A stretch of 64,000 bases of DNA from Nematopogon swammerdamellus (GCA_946902875.1 OX336344.1:22527791-22591790), one strand, 5' to 3'. Counted from the first letter of the stretch, positions 1 to 11,545 are shown. The notes: generated by a model from the letters alone, not told the origin. Program-made: numbers and translations.

Positions 1-16
1 CGGCATTTCTCAAAGA

Positions 17-850
17 TGTTTTGATGTTTATTTGTCAAAGCCGCCCGCACCGCGCCGGTCAAAGAGATAGCGAAACTTTCACACGGCGAGCTGCCGACTA
101 TTGTTTATTGCGTTAACTCGCCATAAGATAGTTTGTTTTTAAATGTCGGCAAATTGAAAGAACCGAACCAAAAGCTTTGGCGGTGTTTTCAAAATACATT
201 GTGCGCATTTTGTTCTGTATCCGTTAGAAAATCACGTGGGCCAGCGCATGATGTTATTGCGTATTTGGAGTCCGGGGGAGTGTATAAAAGGATACCCCCT
301 CCCAGGACCACGGACATTCCTTCCTTGGAGTTGGTAACGCGTGGTACTTCCTGTAGAGCTCAGTTAATATTTGTTTGAATTTATTGTGTAATCGTTCGAT
401 CACGTAAGTGAAAAGAAATTGTATTTTGAGATTATAACTGTAATTGTTGACTGTAATGTAAATTGTAGTTTCAAAGTAAAACTATTTAAATTTGATATTG
501 ATTTTCTTGGGACTTGTGTATGTAATTGTTTTGTGTAATTTTTAGTGAGTAATTGTTAGTTTATATTTTTTGAGATTTCTTTTGGTTTTTATTTCATTTG
601 ATTGTTTTTGTAGTACTTGTGGAATTGTTATCGCCAGCACAATAGCACAGAGTATACTTACTTGCTTATATTTTTCGTGTGTTTTATTTATGAAACGTTT
701 GTTTAAAACACTTTGCTCTCGCCGACCTGCCGCCGGCTTCCAGCGACTCTCTGTGCGTCGGATATAGACGGCGTTACGGGTTGCGGCGAGAGCAATGAAA
801 GATATTTCTTTTGAAGAAGAGAGGTGCGCCTTAAGCCAGAGTAAGTAGGT
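17..850 (+). repeat. Probable 5' LTR and leader of a BEL/Pao element (boundaries unresolved)
   Basis: This non-coding stretch lies directly upstream of a BEL/Pao gag frame and holds a TATA-like box at 282-289. A segment just before the gag frame (about 909-928, TTTGGTCCTTCGAGCCGGAT) resembles the sequence commonly seen at the start of lepidopteran BEL elements. No second copy occurs downstream, so the LTR limits cannot be set by comparison. The left end may lie outside the window. Confidence 0.4.
282..289 (+). promoter_or_regulatory. TATA-like box in the putative BEL LTR
   Basis: The sequence TATAAAAG sits about 670 bp upstream of the first ATG of the gag frame and is followed by a pyrimidine-rich stretch. 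The position suits LTR-driven transcription. There is no direct evidence for a start site. Confidence 0.35.
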
Positions 851-951
851 CCCCGCCGAGGAAGGCCGACCCTAGGAACTTCTAGGCTGGTCGGTCGGTC
901 GGCTACAGTTTGGTCCTTCGAGCCGGATCAGATAACATTTCCACAAATACT

Positions 952-3780
952 ATGTCTGTCCAACACAGTCCCAGGAAAACCAGAAGTACCACGCGGAAGG
1001 AAGGGGTCCCCGTGGAGACGGGTACGGTTAATGAGCCACAGCGCGCGCCGCCAGCCGCGGGTGAAGCCGCGGCGGGCGATGCGCGTACGCATGCGAGCGC
1101 GCTCGCGAGCACGCTCGACAGGGTCGCGCCGCCGCTGCGATCATTCGCACGCGCGACTAACACATCCGCAGTCACGCCTCGCACGGACTCGGATGTACCA
1201 GGCACTATGCTTGGTGCCGAGGGTTCTACCCGTCTCTACGGTGAGCTCGCCGAAGGTACGGTGCGTTCTCGCTCCGACCGCGGCGGGCTAGATACGCATA
1301 CCGAATCGATGTCGGAATTCTCCACCGCATCGAAGAGGTCTGCGTACCTGCGCGAACAGGCCGCGCTAAAAGCCTTGGAGGAGGCACACGCGATTGAGGA
1401 AGAGTCGAGGCGCCGACAGCTTGACTTGGTCAAGCAGAAGGAGCGGGTGGAGCTCGCACGCATCGCTGCCGAGGAGGAGGCGCGCTCCGTCCGATTCGAG
1501 GAATCAGCACACCGAGAGGAAGACGGCAGCCGCCGAGACAACGTACGCAGCTGGCTAGAGGGACAACGAAGTGAGGTATTACTCCCCCCGCCCCCGTCGG
1601 ACCGCCTGAGAGAGGACTCCGCGCCGCCGCGGCACGTAAGTACAATATTTTATTCTACGCCGCCGCCGCGGCGACGATCGCCGCCACGCAGAGATGAGTC
1701 GCCCGCTACAAGACAACGCGAGCGTTCATCTACGCCGGGCCGACGTCCGCGTAACGAGGTAATGGCTGAACACACTAGACTTATAGTAGATGCAATGTCG
1801 CAGTTACATTTACGCCGAGAGGAAAAATTAGACTACCGATCGGTTAGTAGAGCTCTGCCTGTATTCAGTGGTTCAGTATGTGAGTGGATGGCCTTCAAAC
1901 GAGCGTTTGAAGAGTCGAAGAAGTACAGTCGCTTCACTAAAGAGGAGAACTTAGCGAGGCTGCGCTTGTGCCTAAAAGGGCCGGCGAAAGAGGCTGTTTC
2001 TATGTTGTTGTCAATGTCAGACGACCCGGACGAGATCGTCGACTCGTTGGAGGAACGGTTCGCGCACCCAGCTCACATAGTGCGCGAGCTAGAGAAGAAA
2101 ATTAAGTCTTTGCCGAAGCTACCGCTAGACTACCATACGGAGCTAGCTGGCTTCACATCTGTGGTCCAGAACAGTATTTCTGTGCTTGAAAAGTTAAAGG
2201 AACATCATCACCATATGATATGTGATGTGAATCAGTTAATTTTGGAAAAGTTTCCAGTTACGCTGCATTCAAGATGGATAGACTGGGCGAGTCTCAACGA
2301 CGAGGGCGCCGAGTCAAAAAACGCTACTTTGGTGCGCTTCTTGCGGTCAGAGGTCAAGAAGGCGCGAGCGTACGGCGCGACCCCGAGGGAGGCGGCTTCG
2401 ACGCAACCACAGAAGCAGAAAGGCGAGCAGGCGACGGCGAAAAGTACGCGCGCCGCTCGCTACGATGTTCACTCCGCCACCGCTGAGGAGGTAGGTGGAA
2501 CACGTTGGAATAGCGATTCGTCACACGTGGGCGCGGTCATGATGATCCACACGGGGGCCCTGGCGACCGAAAGAAGGTCGAAAGGTCGGGGTGCGCAAGG
2601 ACAAGCGCACGCTGGTACCGCGGGGGCCTCGACAGCTAACAGGACGGAAGTAGAGTGCGGATTGTGCGCGAAATCACATAATTTAGCTGTTTGTGACAAG
2701 TTCAAGAAAATGAACACGGAAGATCGTTGGGTTGTAGCCCGTAATCTACAAACGTGTTTCCAGTGTCTGGGATATAGACATCGGAGTAAACAATGTAAAT
2801 GGAAAAGTAATTGTGGAAAAGACGGCTGTAAGCGCCGTCACCACCCACTGTTACATTTGGCATGGCGGAGAGATTTAAATCTTCCCGCCGTCGCAAGCGC
2901 AACGTGCACCGCTCACAGAAAAGGAACGAGCGATGACGTAGGCGCTTATATCCCCTCCACAACCGCGGCACGAGGCCCCGCCCCGTCCGGATGGGCAGCG
3001 TGCGCCGCCTCCGCCGCAGCCGCTGCACCGACTGCAGTCGACGGCGCGACCCCGCGACCGCACGAGACGGTGACAAACGCAGCGACGACGAGCGACAGAG
3101 CATGTCTGAAGATAGCGCCTGTCACTCTAATTGGACCGAAAGGTAAGGTGAACACTTACGCTCTCCTAGATGAAGGGTCAACAGTGACGCTGATGACCGA
3201 CGGACTCGCGCGGAGATTAGGCCTCGCGGGTGAGCCGGAAGGAATCTTCATCTCGGGAGTGGGTCAGGCGATAGCGGATACAACAAGTAAGAAGGTAACG
3301 CTACGCATTATGGAAACAAATGGAAATGATATGTACGAGATACGGGCTAGAACTTTGGCGCGCTTAAGGCTGAGCACGCAAACGATCACCGGAGATGTAC
3401 GTAAGTACGAACATCTAGCCGGTTTAGATGGTCTTTCCTATGAGAATGCTCAACCGGAGATTCTTATTGGACAAGACAACGTGCATCTAATAGTGAGCAG
3501 AGAGATTCGTATGGGGCGCCGGAACGAACCGATGGCCTCGCGGACTCTACTTGGATGGATACTCCACGGATACTGTCCGTATGGCAAACCGGCGGAGCAT
3601 CAGAGCCACTTCGCGATTAACCACGAGCTTCACGAATTGGTAAGAAAAAGTTATGAATTGGACGCAGTTGGCGTCTTATTGGACAGGCGCGTAAGTGAGA
3701 ACGAGAAACGTGCATTGGCCATTCTCGAGTCTACTACGCGACGAACTAAGGACGGTAGGTGGGAGTCACGGCTGCTGTAG
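952..3780 (+). CDS. BEL/Pao retrotransposon gag-protease frame
   Basis: This is an open frame of 942 codons from the first ATG at 952. The frame is open further upstream to a TTG at 910, but that part overlaps the non-coding primer/leader motif, so I prefer 952. Residues about 130-195 are rich in E, R and A and look like a coiled coil. Residues about 305-470 match the BEL gag region (DUF1759 type, beginning near FSGSVCEWMAFKRAF). A zinc knuckle starts near residue 602 (CFQCLGYRHRSKQC, with further Cys/His after it). The retroviral-type aspartic protease (DUF1758/Peptidase A type) has its active-site motif ALLDEGSTVTL near residue 739. Gag would package the RNA and the protease would process the polyprotein. 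In this family gag and pol normally form one long frame. Here TAG at 3778-3780 interrupts it and the same frame continues into reverse transcriptase sequence, so this is a damaged copy. Confidence 0.85.
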   Translation: MSVQHSPRKTRSTTRKEGVPVETGTVNEPQRAPPAAGEAAAGDARTHASALASTLDRVAPPLRSFARATNTSAVTPRTDSDVPGTMLGAEGSTRLYGELAEGTVRSRSDRGGLDTHTESMSEFSTASKRSAYLREQAALKALEEAHAIEEESRRRQLDLVKQKERVELARIAAEEEARSVRFEESAHREEDGSRRDNVRSWLEGQRSEVLLPPPPSDRLREDSAPPRHVSTIFYSTPPPRRRSPPRRDESPATRQRERSSTPGRRPRNEVMAEHTRLIVDAMSQLHLRREEKLDYRSVSRALPVFSGSVCEWMAFKRAFEESKKYSRFTKEENLARLRLCLKGPAKEAVSMLLSMSDDPDEIVDSLEERFAHPAHIVRELEKKIKSLPKLPLDYHTELAGFTSVVQNSISVLEKLKEHHHHMICDVNQLILEKFPVTLHSRWIDWASLNDEGAESKNATLVRFLRSEVKKARAYGATPREAASTQPQKQKGEQATAKSTRAARYDVHSATAEEVGGTRWNSDSSHVGAVMMIHTGALATERRSKGRGAQGQAHAGTAGASTANRTEVECGLCAKSHNLAVCDKFKKMNTEDRWVVARNLQTCFQCLGYRHRSKQCKWKSNCGKDGCKRRHHPLLHLAWRRDLNLPAVASATCTAHRKGTSDDVGAYIPSTTAARGPAPSGWAACAASAAAAAPTAVDGATPRPHETVTNAATTSDRACLKIAPVTLIGPKGKVNTYALLDEGSTVTLMTDGLARRLGLAGEPEGIFISGVGQAIADTTSKKVTLRIMETNGNDMYEIRARTLARLRLSTQTITGDVRKYEHLAGLDGLSYENAQPEILIGQDNVHLIVSREIRMGRRNEPMASRTLLGWILHGYCPYGKPAEHQSHFAINHELHELVRKSYELDAVGVLLDRRVSENEKRALAILESTTRRTKDGRWESRLL

Positions 3781-4970
3781 AATGATAACGCGTCTGACTT
3801 CCCTCCTACCTATCAGATGACTGTCAACAGAGTGCGTAGCACGGACAGTAAAATGAGTAAAAATGTTAACTATGCGGCTAGGTATAAAAAAGAGATAGAG
3901 CAGCTGTTCGAACGCGGCTACACCGAACGCTGCGACAGGCCTGTGACAGCACACACATGGTACCTGCCGCACTTCGGCGTAACGAGCCCGAAAAAGCCGG
4001 AGAAACTTTGCTTCGTGTTCGACGCTGCAGCCTGGTCGAGAGGTAAGTCATTGAAAGAAATGTTCCTCCGTGTACGCGTTCGTGAGAAAGACCGCGACGC
4101 GCTACGATTTGTGCGGAGAAGTGCTACGAGAGGGGGTGACGTCACGGAGTGCCGTATGACGTCACTCATCTTCCGGGCGACCTGCTCGCCCGCGATAGCG
4201 ATCTATGTAAAGGATAAGAACGCCGATATGTACGCGTCTGAGTTCCCTACCATCGCTACCGTTACAAAGGCGAACTATGACATGGAGGCGACACGACTGG
4301 CCGCGGATCTGCGAGAGCTACACCTCAGAGGAGGGTTTGAACTCACCGGATGGGCAAGTAATAGCGCTCACTTACTTAGCTCACTCCGGCTGAACGAGAT
4401 GAACCACGGCAAGTCGGTCGACTTATTGCGGACAAAGGGCGTTGAATTGCATAAATTTACATACGCTTCTGAGCAAGCGTACGGTGCCGTGTGTTATTTT
4501 GTGTTTACAGATAACGAACATCGGCACACTGCCGCGAGCAAGGTGAGAGTCGCACCGCTGCGGCCGACATCGATGACCTGACAGAACGAGAAAAATGGAA
4601 GTGGATATCTGGAGAAGATAACCCAGCTGACCTTGTGACCCGCGACATGGGCGAGTTCAGTCTGGGAAATAAAGGAAAATGGTTTTCAGGACCCGGCTTT
4701 CTGAAAACGCCAAAAAATGATTGGCCAACGCAGCCCTCCGTAGAGCCAGTATCAACAGCTGGCACGGAGGAGCTGAAACCGCATTGCGTGACTCACACTG
4801 CACCCGTGAGTTACGCGGCGACATGGGAGGGAAAAAGATTTTCCTCATGGACTCGACTGCTACGAACTACAGCACGAGTCATATACTTCGTAGACCGTCT
4901 ACGCCGTAGAGCGACGGCTCTATCGAAAACACACATCTACTGCTACTACTACTACTTTAGTAAATTTTAG
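3781..4970 (+). pseudogene. BEL/Pao pol remnant (reverse transcriptase, RNase H and pre-integrase pieces)
   Basis: Translation continues in the gag frame after the TAG at 3778. It shows BEL-type reverse transcriptase hallmarks: YLPHFGVTSPKKPEK, then FVFDAAAWSRGKSLKEMFL, then a jump to RVREKDRDALRF. The segment after NADMYASEFP runs straight to DMEATRLAADLRELHLRGGF, so the catalytic FYVDD block is missing. A short RNase H-like piece follows (ELHKFTYASEQAYGAVCYF). Near 4560-4580 the frame shifts by one and continues as EKWKWISGEDNPADLVTRD and KWFSGPGFLKTP, which are typical of BEL sequence ahead of the integrase. The integrase core is absent and the copy ends near 4970 at another repeat. It cannot encode an active polymerase. 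Confidence 0.85.
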
Positions 4971-4974
4971 TAAA

Positions 4975-5105
4975 TTAAATATAAAGACTCAAGAGTTGCG
5001 CGGGAATTTACTTAGCGGTCCACCGACTCCTTTAAGTAAGTAAACGGAATTTATTTTTGACTTTTTAAGAGTCGGGGGTTTTTTAAATTTGTAATTTAAC
5101 TTTTT
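4975..5105 (+). repeat. Dispersed repeat C, 3' half
   Basis: The segment with TTTACTTAGCGGTCCACCG and GACTTTTTAAGAGTCGGGGG matches the ends of the repeats at 7680-8100 and 36107-36545. It abuts the truncated end of the BEL copy, which suggests that this insertion or a recombination through it removed the 3' LTR. Confidence 0.6.
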
Positions 5106-5450
5106 TTTATTTTTTATTTATTTTACATGAAACGTACGTGCCCGTTCACCACATCGTACAACATCATCATGTCCAACAGCTGTCTCCTTTGCTCTAGACA
5201 TAATAAATTGTTTACATTGCAATTCTTTTTGAAAGGCATCCATCCTGATTTTGAGACAGTATTTAGGTGCTTCACAAACTTCCTTCGGAGTCGTTCCTAA
5301 TCACTACGACAGGGCCCAGATGCAAGAGAACCAGTTTTATTAGAATATATGACGGAGCAGGCTGCCGCTGGCGCCCTACATGAAACCCTGAAACCTACCC
5401 TAGCTTTCACGGTTGGATGTTAGCATTACCTTTTATTTCCGCCCTATATC
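5106..5450. other. Unassigned AT-rich stretch
   Basis: I see no frame, RNA gene or recognisable repeat. It is probably old transposon debris. Confidence 0.4.
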
Positions 5451-5454
5451 TTCT

Positions 5455-5690
5455 TTGACTATGGCGTAGACGCAAGGGAACTGTCTTCCGGCGAGTGTAT
5501 TTCCCGACTCCTTTAACCTGGGTGTCTTCAAACGTCGTATTAACAGGCTAGACAATCTAGCGATAGTCTGCAAATCTGCTGGCATGGCACAGAGTGGTTT
5601 CGCGAGGAGAGGTGATTTTGGATCTGTCGACTGCACGATTGGTCTCTCGGCACAGCCACCCATGTTGGTTTACATAAAAAAAATTGTTCG
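5455..5690 (+). pseudogene. 5'-truncated non-LTR retrotransposon, 3' end
   Basis: One frame reads NCLPASVFPDSFNLGVFKRR and then a segment ending near CTIGLSAQPP and VYI, followed by an A-rich tail. This pattern is the C-terminal end of a CR1/Jockey-like reverse transcriptase protein. Similar copies lie at 27228-27398, 32638-32790 and 58400-58565. Only the last 70 or so codons remain, so the clade cannot be fixed. Confidence 0.6.
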
Positions 5691-6420
5691 AGCGTCCCTA
5701 ATACAAGACACTGTACTCTTTCTTGGTAGGTAGACTCAACAGATACAACCAGGAAGACCACTGTAATTTGTAAGATGACAAGTTCGAGGAGGCTGCGTAT
5801 ATGCACCGCGACACAGGCACGTCCGAGTAGTACTGTCCGGCCGCGCGCCATATTTTTGACGTGATGATGTCACGTCTTATAAATTGATGAACACCGGCTG
5901 CACGCACGAAGAAGTGTAACGTTCCATCTAAACCTGTGTGTGCAAGCGAGAGCGCGATAGAGACCTGTGTGTGCAAGCGAGAGCGCGATAGAGAGGCATA
6001 GGCATATAGTAGGAAATACAAAATATATTTCTCCGTCTTCTTTTGCGAGCCTCGAATCCGCGGCCCCTGCCACCATCACTGACTAGACGTGTAATCCACG
6101 CGGGCTATCGACCGTGTACATATGGCTGCAAATTTTCTCAACAGTATGTGAATTTAATGGAGCGACATCTAGCGTCCACATCTAGCGTCAATATTAAATT
6201 AAATACTTCAGCCAGCGGTATACTTGATTTAGCAGTTAGGTAATTGTTGCAACGTTGAACATGTAGATGGCGTTATGTAGGTTTTTTAAATATAAATTAA
6301 ACAAAAATTAATAGTCGTTATTTTCTCATATTTTTTATTAGTTATTTATTATCACATCTTTATCATGTACTTAAATTAATTTTACATGGTAAATATCCGC
6401 CGGAACTGATTTACTTTATG
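5691..6420. other. Unassigned stretch with a short tandem duplication
   Basis: Apart from a 31-bp unit repeated twice at 5932-5993, I see nothing recognisable. A TATAAA-like motif and mixed GC content are present, but no convincing gene. Confidence 0.4.
5932..5993 (+). repeat. Tandem duplication, 31-bp unit x 2
   Basis: The unit beginning ACCTGTGTGTGCAAGCGAGA starts at 5932 and again at 5963 without differences. Confidence 0.9.
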
Positions 6421-7679
6421 ACATCATCACGTAAAACTATTGTCCGTAAACCAACTTTACAGACAACCAATTTTTTCCTCTCCGCATGCACACCGCACGA
6501 CAATGCCCAGGAACCTTGTGCTCATACTTGGATATATACAGTCAGAATAGGGTTTCGTAACTTCAGGGTTCGTAAGGGGTCCATATTTGAAAACGAAAAG
6601 TTTTGAAACTTTTTTCCAGATTCGGTCATTTTATAGTACTTTTTCGTAAAAATTGTTTCATCAAGATTCGGTGAACGGGTAATCCTACGCGACGGCGAGC
6701 GCAGCGTAGTAGAATTGTACTGCATGTAGGTACATTCCAAATGCCGAAAAATGAATGATATCAAAAGAAAAATGGGGCTACTGGACTAAGTCATTGCACT
6801 CCCTAGACCTGGACAGCACTATTGCCAAATCTTCCCAGACTCACTGTCCATCGAGTTTTTATTACAATTTTCAATTTTTGTATGAAAAAAGAAATACCGA
6901 ATTTCGATTTCGGAATTGACCAATACGAAAGTAAATGAAAGGGCTTTATATTATTTTGTGCAGTCCCAGCAACCTCTTACGTGGACAATGTATGTGGCAT
7001 CAAATTCCAGAGTTTTCAGGCTTAATTCCACTTTGTTGTAGACCTGCTCGACACTCTCTAGACACTTCTATGCCAGTGAGGATGTGTGCATAGTAAATGG
7101 AGCGGTTTCGGCGGGACTGTGCGGCGTGAATAGACGTGTATTAATGGTGCTATTCACGATAATTGCTCGATCGCCATCGAACTTGGAGTGCGGCGCCATT
7201 AGGTAAATGTGCGGTTTTATGTTGGAGTATTTCATGCATGACCGTCGATCACGCGGGGAGAGCCGACACATGCACAAATGTATTTTGATCCTTTGTATCT
7301 AAAATTGTGGCGATTTTGTGAATTTGTGTTTTTGATTTGCGATAAGTTAGAGTGTACGTGTAGTCTATGTGAACTAAACGAAATATTGTTGAAATATAAG
7401 TGTATTAATAGTAGGTTACCCTAGTAATTAAGATGTACGAGTATGTATACATACTTATTTCTCTTAAATAAAACTCAATGACATTAACAGAAACAGAAAA
7501 ATTTCCTGTCGCTACTTCGGCAATGTTTTAATATAATTTCAGAACGCATTCCAAATTAACTCCACGCACTTTCATTAAGTGTATCCGTCGCACTAGCCCG
7601 CGAAATTCAAACAATCTTGCGTTTTTTGCAAATTACAGCCCGATATTGCATAAAATTACATTACATTACCTATAAATAG
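6421..7679. other. Unassigned stretch
   Basis: Only short open frames occur, without recognisable domains. I find no repeat shared with other parts of the window. Confidence 0.4.
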
Positions 7680-8100
7680 TTTTTAACCCCCGACGAAAAA
7701 GAGGGGTGTTATAAGTTTAACGTGTGCGTGTGTGTATGGGTGTGTCTGGATGGACAGATGTGGATGCGGTTTTTTTTTATTGGCAAGCTGGTTTAATCGG
7801 GATGGTTGTTAGCTAGGTTTGTAATCATATAATCAAGTAATTAAGTAATCAACAAATTTATTATCTTAAAAAATGAACCGATTTGCATGCGGTTTTAAAA
7901 AAAAAACTTTAAATAAAAGTTGAATTACAAATTTAAAAAACCCCTGACCCTTAAAAAGTATAAAATAATATAAAAATAAGTAAGAAAATATAAAAACTCA
8001 GAGCTGCGCGGGAATTTACTTAGCGGTCCACCGACTGCTGTAAGTAAGCGGAAATTATTTTTGACTTTTTAAGGGCCGGGGTTTTTAAAATTGTATTTTA
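7680..8100 (+). repeat. Dispersed repeat C, near full length
   Basis: It starts TTAACCCCCGACGAAAAAGA, has a GTGTGTGT-rich part and a 'GATGCGGTTTTTTTT' segment, and ends with the CTTAGCGGTCCACCG block. A second copy lies at 36107-36545 and a reversed start at 57762-57800. The last part contains an inverted repeat: arms near 7930-7958 and 8068-8095 with AACCCCTGACCCTTAAAAAG against its complement. This is a familiar kind of moth intergenic repeat, but I cannot assign its class. Confidence 0.7.
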
Positions 8101-8573
8101 TATTTTAATAAATGACGTACATACATTTGGTGTTCGTATAAGGTTTAAATACTACCTACCTAGAGACCTAACTACCTAAGGGGAGAGGGGCCCTAAGACT
8201 TGCACTGTATATTGGCTTAATCCGGCTCTGGAGAGTACACAGCAGAATACAGTTTGCCACAACGCACGTCGCCTAAGAGAGTTATTTCCCTCCAGCAACC
8301 GCTTGGGTGAGAGAACACCACGTCTACAGGTTTGACGTCTCAATGTTTCAACGTGTTTCTTGACGCAGCGAAGCAACAGCCTCGGGCGGAGGCACATTGC
8401 CTTCCTTCACACTGGCAGAGCGCAAGTGCTCTGTATAAGTGTAGCGTTTGTATTAACAGTGTTTTGTACTATGCGAACATTCTTATCAGTGGGGCAACTC
8501 ACTGTTGCTGTACTGAATTCGTCCTTATGTGTTTATAACATGTTTAACAAAGACAAGTGAGGGCTGCTTTTTT
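8101..8573. other. Unassigned stretch
   Basis: Overlapping short frames of 66-73 codons occur on both strands, with no recognisable domain. It may be transposon-derived. Confidence 0.35.
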
Positions 8574-8870
8574 AATTAACCGACTTCAAAATAAAAAAAA
8601 GTACGTTATCAATTCGACACGTATGTATATGATATTATTGAAACTGCAATATATTCACATATCATAATCTATTAGGGCTTCCAAACAAATATACAAAATT
8701 GTATAGATGTATGTATGTTTGTCCACACATTTCTCCGAAACTATTAATCGGATTGATACCATTTAATTTTTATTGGCTTACATTTACTTCATCAGTGCAA
8801 TTTTCATCAAAATCGGTTCAGTAGTTTTCAATATGGACTGTTAAGTGTGTCAAATGGGCGAATAATTCTA
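8574..8870 (+). repeat. Dispersed repeat D (AACCGACTTCAAAA type)
   Basis: The opening TTAACCGACTTCAAAATAAA and the later 'CCGAAACTATTAATCGGATTG ... TCAGTAGTTTTC' are typical of a very common lepidopteran interspersed repeat. A reverse-strand start lies at 44569-44600. Confidence 0.55.
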
Positions 8871-8958
8871 TACCACGACAACCATTTCTGTGATTCTTTC
8901 TATGTGATGTGATATTACTAAAAAGAGTGAATTAAAAAAACTGTTTAAAAAATCATTT

Positions 8959-9403
8959 AAAAAACCGGCCAAGTGCGAGTCAAACTCGCGCACCGAGGGT
9001 TCCGTATCGCCATGCCATGGCCAGCGCCACTCACGCCATCTATGGCGTGTTTATGAAATGATTCATATTAGTTAAAATTCATGATTAGTTAAAATGCTTC
9101 ATACTCTTTTCAGTGCGCGCATACACTTTTTATTTTCTTCTATGGGAACCCCGTGAATTTTTAACTTTTACTTATTTTTACTTATTCCATTTGTTGTTAC
9201 ATCGGCCATAACAACACATATTCTGTGAAAATTTCAACGGGCTACCTATTACGGTTCAAGAGATACAGCCCTCGGACAGACGGATAGACGGACGGACAGA
9301 CAGACAAACAGACAGACATACAGACAGACAGAAATACAGGCAGACATACATACAGACAGGTAGACGGACGGCGAAGGGTTCCATACCGCATACGGAACCC
9401 TAA
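8959..9403 (+). repeat. Dispersed repeat A, full length
   Basis: It opens AAACCGGCCAAGTGCGAGTC, carries the conserved block GGTTCAAGAGATACAGCCCT, then a GGAC/AGAC simple-repeat run, and ends TACGGAACCCTAA. At least six long copies and several fragments of this family are in the window. Confidence 0.85.
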
Positions 9404-9406
9404 TAA

Positions 9407-9556
9407 CAACTACTTTGAACTAAAAATAAAAATTATTAAATAATTGAGTCGAAGACGGTACAAAAGCACACCTGAAAAATGATAGATGAAGCCCTTTTGT
9501 GCTCTTATACCGCCTTCAACTCAATCATTTACTCAATTTTTCATTCAAAGTAGTTG
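9407..9556. mobile_element. Hairpin-type MITE, 150 bp
   Basis: The two halves are inverted copies: CAACTACTTTGAA starts the left arm and its complement ends the right arm. Inner blocks (AATTGAGTCGAAGACGGTAC and its imperfect complement) also pair. There is no coding capacity. It lies directly after a repeat A copy. Confidence 0.7.
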
Positions 9557-9865
9557 TTTTTTTTTTCACTTTTAAAAACTATACATGGATACAACATACA
9601 CGACTCTCTAAAGCATATTTCTGCCGCAATAGCATTCGCGGTTACGCCCTCTAGCCCACCTCCATCTATTTACGTCGCGTCCCGCCTTCTCGGCTAAAAG
9701 AATCTATCTCGGTATAAGATTGTGATGAGACTCGCCGCGCTCCACCGGGCAATGTATTAAAGTGGAATACAAAAGGGGATGGAATTATATGCACGGCGAA
9801 CGCGGATTTATATCGCTTCAGCAGCGAGACGAGGTGCGGTAAGGCGTTTTACGTAAAATTCCTTT
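9557..9865. other. Unassigned stretch
   Basis: This moderately GC-rich stretch shows no frame or repeat that I recognise. Confidence 0.35.
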
Positions 9866-10150
9866 TAAAAAATCAGTCAAGTGCGAGTTTCACTCGCGCA
9901 ATGAGGGTTCCGTGGATTCGCTTAACCATACATACACACTTATACATACATATACATACATATCACACACGCTGAATCCAGACAATCGGGGTAAGCAGAG
10001 TAATCGGTGTTGTGCTGCAAGAACTCTGGTAAATTACGGCACAACACCGACCGCCACGCCGCCACGTTTCGCACAAGTAGTTAAAGTATTCGAACAAGAT
10101 TCAATCGATCAAGCAGCAAGTAAGGCACGAAGAACCACCTGCTGCATGGA
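9866..10150 (+). repeat. Head of repeat A followed by partial repeat B
   Basis: The first 50 bp resemble the repeat A head (GTGCGAGTTTCACTCGCGCA). From about 9960 the sequence matches dispersed repeat B (CAATCGGGGTAAGCAGAGTA), seen more fully at 10690-10985 and 11215-11545. Confidence 0.6.
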
Positions 10151-10670
10151 AATCTATAATAATACACTTTGTGAAAATGTGAAATGTGAAAGCAAAGAAA
10201 ATTAAATCAAAAAAATATATATAAATGAACTAGCTAGCCCATTAGTGATTTTGTCCTTACGGCATGAAAACTATTTTAAAGGATTATAAAGAAAATTGCA
10301 TTCTTCTGAGCAACAATAACAGACTTTTATGTCATGTGACATATTCTAACAAACGAAATAATAAAGACAATCCCCTTCCAACGTTCTGCGCTCCGCCCCT
10401 GGCCCCGGCCCGTGTCGTCCCCGTTTCGAATCTCCCATTCCAAATTCAAATGTAAGTTGCGGACTGGAATAAGAGCGTTACATTCTAGTCTCGTACTGGC
10501 GAGAAGCGAGTGCTCAAATACCTCCTTCGAGTCGACAAGGTATCCTGCAGGTAAGTTTTTCGCTGAAGATAGGTTGAAATCCTATTTATTATCAGAGGAG
10601 AGATCTGCTCAGGTGGAAAAGTACAGTGAACGAAAGTGTGTCACAACATACGACTCTCAAACATACAAAG
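10151..10670. other. Unassigned stretch
   Basis: It holds short frames only and no shared repeat. There is a GC-rich patch near 10385-10430. Confidence 0.35.
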
Positions 10671-10671
10671 G

Positions 10672-10985
10672 TTGACTGTAAGAAATCCCTGCAAGGAATA
10701 AGACCGCATCGGGTTAAGCAGAGTAATCGGTGTTGTGCTACAAGTATTCTAGTGGGAACACCGACCACCACGTTTAGCAAAGTATTCGGACAAGATAACT
10801 CTGATCAGGCATGGTATGGTCTGCTGCAAGACTCTGTGGAAACACCATGCCAACGTGAGAGGTGGCTACCCTGTCCCCCTTATGCACGGTATCTTGTCCT
10901 TATCCCTTAGTCGCCTTTTAAGACATGCACGGGGAGAGATGCAGTGGGGCTATTCTTATTAAGTACCGGTCCCACACAGTACAAT
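10672..10985 (+). repeat. LINE-tail fragment joined to dispersed repeat B
   Basis: A short piece resembling LINE 3' tails (GGTTGACTGTAAGAAATCCC) runs directly into repeat B. Repeat B includes TTTTAAGACATGCACGGGGA and GAGATGCAGTGGGGCTATTC and ends near the CCGGTCCCACAC block. Confidence 0.65.
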
Positions 10986-11214
10986 ATCGTGCATGTTTCT
11001 GTAAAATGTTTTTAGAGCTTTAAAGTATTTCTATCTATGTATGAATCTAACAAACAATCCCAGGCATGGCTGGTAGAGAATATCTTAGGATTTAAGTCTG
11101 CCTTTTGTGGCTTTTTATTATGCAATAAAGTATAATATTTCCATTTCATTGAATTTCACTCATTTCATTTCAACTATTTACATGGCGGCGTTAAATTATG
11201 TGATTGAATAAAAT

Positions 11215-11545
11215 ATCTTCTACATACCACACGCTTTATCCCGACAATCGGGGTAAGCAGAGTAATCGGTGCTGTGCTGCAGGTACTCTTGTAAATTACA
11301 GCACAACACCGACCACCACGTTTAGCAATATATTCGGACAAGATAACTATCAAGCAGCAAGTAAGGCACGAAGACCCACCCGCTAACATGCCTCGGTGGA
11401 ACGACAATACCAAGGTGAGAGGTGACTACCCAGTCGCCCTTTAGCACGAAATCTTGTCCTTACCCCTTAGTAGCCTTTTACGACATGCACGGGGAGAGAT
11501 GCAGTGGGGTTATTTTTTTTTTTAGTACCGGCCCCACACCGTACA
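11215..11545 (+). repeat. Dispersed repeat B, near full length
   Basis: It runs from the start block CACACGCTTTATCCCGACAA to the end block GTACCGGCCCCACACCG. Other copies lie at 10672, 31918, 52600 and (reversed) 58275. In reverse orientation its end forms the front of the chimeric SINEs at 33543 and 39804. Its class is unknown. Confidence 0.75.

Noticed and set aside
2469..3155. Reverse-strand frames of up to 133 codons
   Set aside because: They are antisense shadows of the GC-rich BEL gag-protease frame.
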